Assembly: GCA_013697635.1 (NCBI GenBank)
Contig: JACCWM010000058.1
Location: 62,001 to 126,000, forward strand
DNA length: 64,000 bases
Source of the DNA: Lujinxingiaceae bacterium
GTDB lineage: Bacteria; Myxococcota_A; Bradymonadia; Bradymonadales; Bradymonadaceae
Direction of reading: 5' to 3'
Below, one piece after another: positions 57,532 to 64,000 of this stretch (its first letter is position 1; every line of letters starts with the position of its first letter). A program made the position numbers and the translations under genes. The notes beneath the pieces were generated by a model. That model had not been told where the DNA came from. It worked only from the letters and a program-made list of their open reading frames with translations, and did not search any database.

Positions 57532-59367
57532 TTACTGGATGATTTTGCACGAGCCGTTTTGGCAGTTGAGGCCAAGACAGCAATCGGCCGTGGTGGTGCA
57601 GGAATCGCCGGGCCCGCCACACTCGCTGGTCTGGTTGCCGCAGGTGTTCGTGCCAGCGTTGCAGTAGCCCGAGCAGCAGTCGGTGCCGGCTGTGCATGTC
57701 GAGCCGTTTGCGACGCAGGCACGAGCGCACATGCCGTTTCTGCAGATCTCGCTGCAGCACTGGCCATTGCTCGTGCAGCTGTCGCCAATGGGTTTGCACT
57801 GGGTCTGATCGGCGCACTTATTGGTGGTCGGATCGCAGTGGCTCGAGCAGCACTCGGCACTGGTGGCACAGGTCTCGGCGTTGGGCTTGCAGGAAGCGCA
57901 CTGGCTGTTTTGCGGATTGCAGTAGTTCGTGCAGCACTCGTTGTGCGAGCCGCAGCCGGTGCCGGTAGCCTTGCAGGGCTCGGGGCCGCACTGGTTGAGG
58001 CTGTTGCAGTTGCCAAAGCAGCACTCGCCATTGATTGTGCAGCCGGCGCCGTTGGACTTGCAGGCCTCCTTGCCGCAGATCTTGTCCGAGTTGCAATTGC
58101 CGCCGCAGCAATCGCCGTTGGCTGCACAAGCGGCGCCCTCGGCGGTGCAAGTCGTCGTCGAGCAGACCAGGTTTCCTGCCGCATTGGGAACGCACAGCCC
58201 CGAGCAGCACTGCTCGCTTATCGCACAGGTGTCGCCGGTGCCGATGCACTCGGCATGCCCTTCGCCGTGGCAGCGCCCGATGCCGAGCACCGTGTACTGG
58301 CAGGCTTCCGGGCCGCCGCAGCAGTCGTGCGTGCCGCCAAAGCGCTCGTCACAGATCTCGCCGGCCGGCTTGGGACCCTGGATTCTGCCGCAGCGGCCGA
58401 TGTCGCGGCCCGGATAGTACTCGCACTTGGCCGGGGCGTGATGGCTGCACATGCCAGTGCTCGCACAACACTCTTCGTCGCGGTGGCAGAGCTCGGCGCG
58501 GGCGCGACAGCCTCCCAAGAACTGGCAGCTCTTGAAGCCGCCACCATCGTCAAAGCAGGCGTACGAGCAGCAATCGGTGGCTTGGCTGCAAACTTCACCG
58601 ACGACCATACAGCTCTGTGTGGGGTTGCTGGCGCCCGAGAGGTTGGCGCAAAAGCCATCATCGCACTGGGTGTTGCAACAATCGCTTCCCACCGTGCAGA
58701 CATCACCCGTGACGCGACAGCTTCCACCGCGCCCGCAGCGCTTGCCGTCTCCAAAGTCGCGACAGTTCTGGGTGCAGCACTCGCCGTCGCCGCCGCAGAT
58801 CTCACCGCTGGCCTTGCAGCTCGAGGTGCTCGTGCACGAGCCGCCGGTGCACTGGTTGCTGCAACAATCGGAGTTGGCGTTGCAGCTATCGCCGCGCGAG
58901 GCGCAGACCGTGCTCGTGTCGCACTTGCCGCCGACGCAGCTATGCGAGCAGCAATCGATCGCGGCATCGCAGCTCTCGGCTTCGAGCGCGCACAAACCGG
59001 AGCCCTCGAGGCACTGGCCGTCGGCGCAGCGACCCGAACAACACGTCGAGCCGCTCGTGCAAGCCTGGCCTCCCGGATCGCAGGTGCCAAGTGTGACCGA
59101 GCACTTGTTGTTGGCGTTGCACATCAACTGGGCGCAGCACTCACTGCTGTTCTCGCAGCTGCCGCCACCGACGACGCAGCTGCCGACATTGTTGGTGTTG
59201 TTGTTTGTGGTGTTGTTCGTGTTGTTTGAGCTGGAATCTTCGTCCAGATTAAAGCCGTCGGGATGATCGCCCTGGGCCACTTCGTCGTCGCAGCCACAGC
59301 CTGCAAATAGACTGAAAACAAAGACCGCCAAGAGCAGGCGCAATAACTGAAGGGGCGTTCGGAACAT
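57532..59367 (-). CDS. Lipoprotein with 16 knottin-like six-cysteine modules (copy A)
   Basis: From ATG 59367 (GAGG upstream) the protein has 611 residues and about 100 cysteines. The signal ends LFAGC; a short Asn/Thr linker follows. The rest is an array of 16 modules with pattern C-x6-C-x5-CC-x3/5-C-x4/10-C, the spacing of inhibitor-cystine-knot peptides (for example CGGPGDSC ... DCC ... C ... C at the end). Between modules 8 and 9 an island of ~50 residues with different Cys spacing (near 58268-58430, containing PGRDIGRC and GGTHDCC) interrupts the array. Expected to be lipid-anchored and disulfide-rich on the cell surface. Function unknown; Dickkopf-N-like families share the pattern. Confidence 0.8.
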   Translation of the reverse strand: MFRTPLQLLRLLLAVFVFSLFAGCGCDDEVAQGDHPDGFNLDEDSSSNNTNNTTNNNTNNVGSCVVGGGSCENSSECCAQLMCNANNKCSVTLGTCDPGGQACTSGSTCCSGRCADGQCLEGSGLCALEAESCDAAIDCCSHSCVGGKCDTSTVCASRGDSCNANSDCCSNQCTGGSCTSTSSCKASGEICGGDGECCTQNCRDFGDGKRCGRGGSCRVTGDVCTVGSDCCNTQCDDGFCANLSGASNPTQSCMVVGEVCSQATDCCSYACFDDGGGFKSCQFLGGCRARAELCHRDEECCASTGMCSHHAPAKCEYYPGRDIGRCGRIQGPKPAGEICDERFGGTHDCCGGPEACQYTVLGIGRCHGEGHAECIGTGDTCAISEQCCSGLCVPNAAGNLVCSTTTCTAEGAACAANGDCCGGNCNSDKICGKEACKSNGAGCTINGECCFGNCNSLNQCGPEPCKATGTGCGSHNECCTNYCNPQNSQCASCKPNAETCATSAECCSSHCDPTTNKCADQTQCKPIGDSCTSNGQCCSEICRNGMCARACVANGSTCTAGTDCCSGYCNAGTNTCGNQTSECGGPGDSCTTTADCCLGLNCQNGSCKIIQ

Positions 59368-59494
59368 GGGGTGCCTCGTTGTCGTGGTACTATCGAACCA
59401 AACTTTCAATAAAGGAGCAGCCGGAATACTTGACGCCCACTCTAGCATAGCGATCAACCGCAAAACAACTGGTCTGGTTGAGCCAAGAAATAAG

Positions 59495-59527
59495 CCGGCC
59501 CCCGAGAGCGATGCTCTCGGGGGCCGG
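59495..59527 (-). terminator. Terminator of the second Cys-rich lipoprotein gene
   Basis: CCGGCCCCCGAGAGC (59495-59509) and GCTCTCGGGGGCCGG (59513-59527) are perfect 15-base arms with a GAT loop. On the minus strand TTATTTCTT follows, as expected for the gene ending at 59553. The remaining gap to 59367 holds only the promoter region of the downstream copy, in which I see no clear -35/-10. Confidence 0.85.
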
Positions 59528-59552
59528 ATACAGTGACGATCAGCTCAGCGCC

Positions 59553-61532
59553 TCATGGAATGAAGCGACAGCTTCCATTCTGACAGTTCAAGCCCAAACA
59601 GCAATCGGCGGTGGTAGAGCAGCTGTCGCCGGGGCCTCCACAGGTGCTCGTCTCATTGCCGCAGGTCAAGGTTCCCGGGTTGCAATAGCCCGAGCAACAA
59701 TCGGTGCTCGCTGTGCAGCTCGTGCCGTTGGCCACGCAGGCCCTCGAGCAGGCGCTGTCTTTGCAAATGCCGCTACAGCACTGGCCGTTGTTCGTGCAGC
59801 TGCCGCCGATAGCAAGGCACTGAGGCAGGTCGTCGCACTTGCCGCTTGCGTTGCAGTAGTTCGAGCAGCACTCCGAGCCTGTCGTGCAGTCCTGGGTGTT
59901 CGACTTACAGTTGGCGCACTTGTTCGTGCCCGGATCGCAGTAGTTGTTGCAGCACGAGGCGTGGCTGGAGCAGTTCGAACCGGTGGGCACACAGGGCTCG
60001 GAGCCGCACTCGCGAAGGCTGTTGCAGCGGTTCGAGCAGCACTGGCTGCCGCTGGTGCAGTCGTCGCCATCGGGCTTGCAGGCGTTGGCGCCGCAGATGC
60101 CTTCGGTGTTGCACATGTTGCCACAACAGTCGCCGTTGTTCGTGCATCCACCGCCGTTCTCGGTGCACATCGTCGTCGAGCACACCAGCTCGCCGGCGGC
60201 GTTCGGTGCGCAAAGACCGGAGCAGCACTGATCGCTGAAGGCACAGGTGTCGCCGTTGCCGATGCACTGGTCGTGGCCTTTGCCGTAGCAGCGCTCGATG
60301 CCGAGCACGGTCGCCTGGCAGGCATCTGTGGTGCCCGGCGTGCTGCCACAGCAGTCGTGGGTGCCGCCAAAGCGCGGGTCACACACCTCGCCGGCGGCCT
60401 TGGGGCCGTTGATCGTGGTGCAGCGGCCCACGTCGCGGCCGGGAAACAACGAGCAGGTGCCCGCAGCGTGGACGCCATTACACGATCCGGCGTTGTTGCA
60501 GCAGTCCGTATCGTTTTTGCACAGCTCGCCGTAGGGGCGACAGCCACCAAGAAACTGGCAGCTCTTAAAGCCCGAGCTGTCGGCAAAGCAGGAGTACGAG
60601 CAGCAGTCGCCGGCGGCGCTGCAGGCCTCACCGACCATGCGACAGCTCACCACGCCCAGGCCCTCGAGCTTTGCGCAGTAGCCGTCGTCGCACTGGGTGT
60701 TACAGCAATCCGTGCTCGTGGTGCAGACCTCGCCAGAGGTGCGGCAAAGCCCGCCCGATGCGCAGCGCAGCCCGTCACCAAAGTCCTTGCAGGTGCGCGA
60801 GCAGCAAGAGGCGCCCGTGGTGCACGACTCGCCAGCGTTGTGGCAGGTCGGGCCGGCTACACACTTGCCAGCGTCGCAGTTGTTGCTGCAGCAGTCGGTG
60901 TCGCCGGTGCAGTCATTGCCGCGCGAGGTGCAGGTCGTTGTTCCGTCACCGCACTTGCCGTCGCTGCAGCTCAGCGAACAGCAGTCGGCTGCGGCCGCGC
61001 AGTCGTTGCCCTCGACCTTGCAGCCGCCCGTGCCCGCCAGGCACATGCCATCGGCGCCACAGCGCCCCGAGCAGCACGTCGAGCCGCTCGTACATACCTC
61101 GCCCTGGGGATCGCAGACGCCCAAGGTGACCGAGCACTTGCCGTTGGCATTGCACATCAGATCGCCGCAACACTCGGTGCTGTCCGCACACGCTCCGCCG
61201 CCTTGTGCGCAGCCGTTGTTGTTGCCGGTATCACCGTTTTGGTTGTTGCCATCGGGCGTGGCATCGCCCGATGGCACATCGGTGCCCGTCGTGGCGTCAA
61301 CGCTCGAGTCGGGGTTGTCCCCGATGTCCGTCAGCGCGTCCGGGTCAGTGTTGTTGGTGTTGTTGGAGTTGTTGGAGTTGTTGGTGTTGTTGGAGTTGTT
61401 GGAGTTGTTGGAGTTGTTGGAGTTGTTCTCACCGGGACGGGTGACGTCCTCGTCGCAGCCGCAGCCGGCGAGCATGCCGAAGATCAAGAGAATGAGGGCG
61501 AGGCGCAGGATGTGTAGCGGTTTCGAAATCAT
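59553..61532 (-). CDS. Lipoprotein with 16 knottin-like six-cysteine modules (copy B)
   Basis: The 659-residue protein is a close paralogue of copy A. The signal ends GMLAGC and is followed by a ~70-residue linker with N-N-S/N-N-T repeats, much longer than in copy A. The same 16 modules and the same non-module island (near 60285-60455, PGRDVGRC and GGTHDCC) follow in the same order, and modules correspond one to one (the last differs at only a few residues). The pair must derive from one tandem gene duplication rather than from independent module amplification. Location is inferred to be the outer surface, with oxidised disulfides. Ligand or activity unknown. Confidence 0.8.
   Translation of the reverse strand: MISKPLHILRLALILLIFGMLAGCGCDEDVTRPGENNSNNSNNSNNSNNTNNSNNSNNTNNTDPDALTDIGDNPDSSVDATTGTDVPSGDATPDGNNQNGDTGNNNGCAQGGGACADSTECCGDLMCNANGKCSVTLGVCDPQGEVCTSGSTCCSGRCGADGMCLAGTGGCKVEGNDCAAAADCCSLSCSDGKCGDGTTTCTSRGNDCTGDTDCCSNNCDAGKCVAGPTCHNAGESCTTGASCCSRTCKDFGDGLRCASGGLCRTSGEVCTTSTDCCNTQCDDGYCAKLEGLGVVSCRMVGEACSAAGDCCSYSCFADSSGFKSCQFLGGCRPYGELCKNDTDCCNNAGSCNGVHAAGTCSLFPGRDVGRCTTINGPKAAGEVCDPRFGGTHDCCGSTPGTTDACQATVLGIERCYGKGHDQCIGNGDTCAFSDQCCSGLCAPNAAGELVCSTTMCTENGGGCTNNGDCCGNMCNTEGICGANACKPDGDDCTSGSQCCSNRCNSLRECGSEPCVPTGSNCSSHASCCNNYCDPGTNKCANCKSNTQDCTTGSECCSNYCNASGKCDDLPQCLAIGGSCTNNGQCCSGICKDSACSRACVANGTSCTASTDCCSGYCNPGTLTCGNETSTCGGPGDSCSTTADCCLGLNCQNGSCRFIP
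61349..61427 (-). repeat. 9-base tandem repeat encoding N-N-S/T linker
   Basis: About nine head-to-tail copies of TTGTTGGAG or TTGTTGGTG (plus-strand reading) encode alternating N-N-S and N-N-T behind the lipobox of copy B. The near identity of units, codon for codon, shows expansion by slippage; copy number can change without breaking the frame. Confidence 0.85.
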
Positions 61533-61595
61533 GAAGAAACCTCACAAAAGAGCGCGCCTGGCCCCCAAAGTAAATGGGACCATGTCATGCCCTAA

Positions 61596-61654
61596 AATTG
61601 GATGACGCCAAAGCGTCAGGAAGTTGACTCCTGAGCACTTTAGCACATCCAATT
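61596..61654. promoter_or_regulatory. Nested inverted repeats upstream of the Cys-rich lipoprotein gene
   Basis: AATTGGATG (61596-61604) and CATCCAATT (61646-61654) are perfect arms enclosing a GACGC/GCGTC hairpin (61604-61608, 61613-61617) and a CAGGA/TCCTG pair. It could be an operator, a structured leader of copy B or the terminator of the SEC-C gene. The 154-base gap has no other feature I can see. Confidence 0.35.
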
Positions 61655-61686
61655 AAAGAGAACCAAGCTGTGAGAGTGGTCGTTTT

Positions 61687-62325
61687 TCAGGCCGGCTCGG
61701 TGGCCTCGGCCGCGGCTGCGGCGGCCGGCTGGCGCCAGGTGACGCCCAGCGTCTCGAGTGAGAAGTTTGCGCAGTCGAACTCACTCTTGGGGAAGCGGTG
61801 GCGGCGAACGTCCCAGAGGCGAAAGCCTTTGAACTCAGTCTCGCGCGCGTTGGCCTCGGCGTCGAACTCGTTGGGCCGAAGCGTGACGAGGTCGAACTGC
61901 ACGGTATCAACCTTGGGATCGTCGAGACCGTGGGCGATCAACATGTAGACGTCGGGGCGGTCGATGCGGAAGTGCTCGAGCACGAATCCGGGCCCGGCCG
62001 TCATGTGCACCTTGCCACTGTCGACGGCCTGCAAAAAGGAGGTGACATCGGCAAAGCGCTGACGAAACGGTCCGAGTTCGTGGCCCATCTCATGGAAGAG
62101 GCCGTGCATGTTGTTTTCGTAAACCTGCTGGAGCAGCTTGAACAACTTCCAGGGGTTGGTCTCGGCCGAGATCAGTTGCTCGACGCCTCGGGTTTGCTTG
62201 GTCGCCTCTCGCTGCACCTGGTGGGCTCGAAAACAGCACTTCTTGTACTTCTTGCCGCTTTGGCACGGGCAAGGCTCGTTGCGACCGACATCATCGGGTG
62301 TATCGCTCGAAACGGGGGTGCTCAT
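61687..62325 (-). CDS. SEC-C motif protein
   Basis: ATG 62325 has GGAG 7 bases upstream and gives 212 residues. The SEC-C zinc motif lies near the N-terminus: GRNEPCPCQSGKKYKKCC, i.e. C-x-C-x8-C-C. In SecA this module binds zinc and SecB, but it also occurs in many small proteins of unknown role. The rest is helical to mixed, with FVLEHFRIDRPDVYMLIAHGLDD and a C-terminal Ala-rich tail. The motif at the N-terminus rather than the C-terminus is less common. It follows the TPR gene by 46 bases on the same strand. Confidence 0.85.
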   Translation of the reverse strand: MSTPVSSDTPDDVGRNEPCPCQSGKKYKKCCFRAHQVQREATKQTRGVEQLISAETNPWKLFKLLQQVYENNMHGLFHEMGHELGPFRQRFADVTSFLQAVDSGKVHMTAGPGFVLEHFRIDRPDVYMLIAHGLDDPKVDTVQFDLVTLRPNEFDAEANARETEFKGFRLWDVRRHRFPKSEFDCANFSLETLGVTWRQPAAAAAAEATEPA

Positions 62326-62371
62326 GTTCAACTCCATCGAAGTGGGGTGCAATCACTGGCGTCGGTGAAAC

Positions 62372-63082
62372 TTAGCGCCGACGAAACTGCGCATTTTGTC
62401 GCTGGGCGGGCGGCTTGTCCAGATGGAACTGGTACCACATCAGGTTCCAGCTGCGCATCTTCATTTTCTTGTTGTTTTTCAGGGCGTTGAGGTTGGTCTG
62501 GCTCTTGGCGTCCTCGGGCATCGCCTCGAGCGCGCGGTTGAGCACGGCGATCGCCTTGTCGCGATCGCCGGCCTTCCACATGCAATAGGCGTACATGTTC
62601 CAGAGCAGGCTCTCTTTTTTGTTGGCCTTGACAGCTTCATCGAAGACCTTCTCCATCTCGGTGTACTTTTTGCGCTTGTAGTAGAGCGCAGCGAGCATGG
62701 CGCGCGAGACCCAGTTCTTTTTGAAGGAGCGCTTCAAATAGGGCTCGGACTCGTCGAACTTCTGGGTCATGTAGAGAATCGAGCCGATCTGGGCATCGAT
62801 CTGCGAGGCGATGAAAAACTGCCATTTGCCCAGCGGATAGGCCTGCTTCAAGACGGCGATGGCCTGGCTGACGCGCTGTTTGCTGAGCTCGGTCTGGGCC
62901 TGAGCCACGGCGGCCTGCACCAGCTTGAGGATGCGTCGGGCCAAAAAGATGTAGGCTGCAAAAAAGGCGATCAGGCCGGGCAAGATGCCATACCAGATTT
63001 TGAGTTCGCCGCCACCGAGGCCAAAGCCTATCAATAGGGTGACGGCGATGCCGGCTAACGCCGAGATTATTACGTTGTACAT
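62372..63082 (-). CDS. Membrane-anchored TPR protein
   Basis: The 236-residue protein starts with two hydrophobic segments (ISALAGIAVTLLIGFGLGG and WYGILPGLIAFFAAYIFLARRIL) that form a hairpin. From ~65 it is helical with TPR-type repeats: VSQAIAVLKQAYPLGKW, YMTQKFDESEPYLKRSFKKNWVSRAMLAALYYKRKKY and MYAYCMWKAGDRDKAIAVLNRALEAMP. The repeat part should face the cytosol given the arginine/lysine-rich segment after the second helix. The last 30 residues are basic. Likely a scaffold; partner unknown. Confidence 0.75.
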   Translation of the reverse strand: MYNVIISALAGIAVTLLIGFGLGGGELKIWYGILPGLIAFFAAYIFLARRILKLVQAAVAQAQTELSKQRVSQAIAVLKQAYPLGKWQFFIASQIDAQIGSILYMTQKFDESEPYLKRSFKKNWVSRAMLAALYYKRKKYTEMEKVFDEAVKANKKESLLWNMYAYCMWKAGDRDKAIAVLNRALEAMPEDAKSQTNLNALKNNKKMKMRSWNLMWYQFHLDKPPAQRQNAQFRRR

Positions 63083-63134
63083 GGACTGCTCATCGTGTTG
63101 CGAGAGGGGGTGAAAATACGAAGTCTACAACAAC

Positions 63135-64000
63135 TCAAGGCACCAAAAAATCCTGACACATCTCATTGACCTCAGCGCGAATCGTGTCCAAGGCGGCCTC
63201 GTCGTCGAGCGCGGCCACGGTGCGCGCGAACCAAGAGACGATGCGGCCCATCTCGGCCTCTTTCATGCCACGTGTGGTCACCGCCGCCGTGCCGATTCGA
63301 ATGCCCGAGGGGTCAAACGGCCCACGGGTATCAAAGGGAATGGAGTTCGAGTTGCATACGATGCCGGCGCGCTCCAAAGCCTGGGCGACGGGCTTGCCGC
63401 CGATGCCCTGGGGGGTGAGATCGACGAGCAGCAGGTGGTTCTCGGTGCCGCCCGTCACCAGGCGAAATCCCTGCTCGAGAAAGGCATCGGCCATCGCGCC
63501 CGCGTTGGCAACGATCTGGGCCGCATAGGTCTTGAAGGCGGGCTGCATCGCTTCATGAAAGGCAATGGCGGCCGCGGCCACCTGGTTCATGTGCGGTCCA
63601 CCTTGCAGGGCCGGGAAGACGGCGCGATCGATGTCCTTGGCCAACTCCTTTTTGCACATGATCAGGCCGCCGCGCGGTCCACGAAGCGTCTTGTGCGTGG
63701 TCGTGGTGACCACGTCGGCCACAGGAAAGGGGCTAGGGTGCACGCCGCCGGCGACGAGGCCGGCGATATGGGCGATGTCGGCGACGAGCTTGGCGCCGAC
63801 CTCCTGGGCGATCTCGGCAAAGCGCTCGAAATCGATCAAACGCGGATAGGCCGAGGCCCCGCAGATGATGAAACGCGGCTTGACCTCGCGCGCGAGCCGC
63901 TGGACCTGGGCGAAGTCGATGCGCTCGCTCTCGCGGTCCAGACCGTAGTGATGGGCATCGTAAAAGCGACCCGAAAAGCTCACCTTCCAGCCGTGGGTGA
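63135..64000 (-). CDS. glyA: Serine hydroxymethyltransferase, 5' end beyond window
   Basis: GlyA converts serine and tetrahydrofolate to glycine and methylene-tetrahydrofolate using PLP. The visible 288 codons are the C-terminal two thirds of a ~415-residue enzyme; the frame stays open to the window edge (THGWKVSFSG). The PLP lysine is in TTTHKTLRGPRGG, preceded by ADIAHIAGLVAGG, which holds the cofactor aspartate. The C-terminal block has GTENHLLLVDL, GIVCNSNSIPFD and SGIRIGTAAVTTRGMKEAEM. Nothing in the visible part is abnormal. Confidence 0.97.
   Translation of the reverse strand, partial: THGWKVSFSGRFYDAHHYGLDRESERIDFAQVQRLAREVKPRFIICGASAYPRLIDFERFAEIAQEVGAKLVADIAHIAGLVAGGVHPSPFPVADVVTTTTHKTLRGPRGGLIMCKKELAKDIDRAVFPALQGGPHMNQVAAAAIAFHEAMQPAFKTYAAQIVANAGAMADAFLEQGFRLVTGGTENHLLLVDLTPQGIGGKPVAQALERAGIVCNSNSIPFDTRGPFDPSGIRIGTAAVTTRGMKEAEMGRIVSWFARTVAALDDEAALDTIRAEVNEMCQDFLVP

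Noticed and set aside
57523-59229. A 568-codon open frame antisense to Cys-rich copy A
   Set aside because: It is a composition effect: TGC/TGT codons read backwards as GCA/ACA, so the antisense strand lacks stops and spells Ala/Val-rich sequence. No ribosome site or domain is visible.
59478-61517. A 679-codon open frame antisense to Cys-rich copy B
   Set aside because: Same cause as in copy A; the repeated Val-Val-Gly tail is simply the antisense of the N-N-S/T linker.

Overview
The window is about 64 kb of GC-rich bacterial chromosome, densely packed with short operons on both strands. It contains many lipoproteins, asparagine-rich (N-N-S/T or A-N-N-G) linkers behind lipoboxes, very cysteine-rich surface proteins, a eukaryotic-type Ser/Thr kinase, a TPR-bearing sigma-54 activator, a HEAT-repeat protein and a full fatty-acyl-CoA degradation cluster. 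This combination suggests a Gram-negative 'delta' lineage of the Myxococcota/Bradymonadia type. That placement is inference from gene content; no rRNA gene is present, and I recognised no tRNA gene, CRISPR array, IS element or prophage.

Left part (1-10.8 kb): the 3' end of a probable dprA; a class V aminotransferase; purA; an unknown acidic/basic protein; a leftward trio of exported proteins ending in a cyclophilin lipoprotein; and, divergent from that trio, a 1289-residue sigma-54 activator with a degenerate STAND-like/TPR sensor, followed by a lipoprotein. From 10.8 to 17.6 kb: a Fic protein with a symmetric repeat over its own promoter, then the leftward operon hbd - enoyl-CoA hydratase - acyl-CoA dehydrogenase - B12-binding mutase subunit - acyl-CoA dehydrogenase - meaB. 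From 17.7 to 27.5 kb: Ser/Thr kinase, quinone oxidoreductase, DHH-CBS phosphoesterase, a 47-residue membrane protein, deoxynucleoside kinase, MFS transporter, an unknown protein and lon with a strong terminator.

Middle (27.5-38.4 kb): a large lipoprotein with a ThuA/glutamine-amidotransferase-like domain and four knottin-like modules; a decayed cation:proton antiporter; greA; carB; a serine hydrolase; an AGCS symporter with a large extra loop; and a small remnant that looks like a cytochrome c C-terminus. From 38.4 to 51 kb: an exported intradiol dioxygenase-like lipoprotein, three envelope proteins, a yfgM-bamB pair, trmB, an MBL hydrolase, an Lgt-like protein overlapping a histidine kinase and a DUF72 protein, an SDR and a rhodanese-MoeB fusion.

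Right part (51-64 kb): HEAT-repeat protein and Nudix hydrolase; maf-yggS-proC-divIVA, a cell-division-linked cluster; two tandem paralogous lipoproteins, each with 16 six-cysteine knottin-like modules; a SEC-C protein; a TPR membrane protein; and a truncated glyA at the right edge.

The most unusual features are the knottin-array lipoproteins (two full arrays plus a third gene with four modules), the sigma-54 activator whose N-terminal STAND-like region lacks a P-loop, the Fic promoter repeat, the enlarged AGCS symporter, the Lgt-like protein lacking the usual HGG histidine, and three apparent gene remnants. All functional statements rest on motif recognition by eye; no database search was run.
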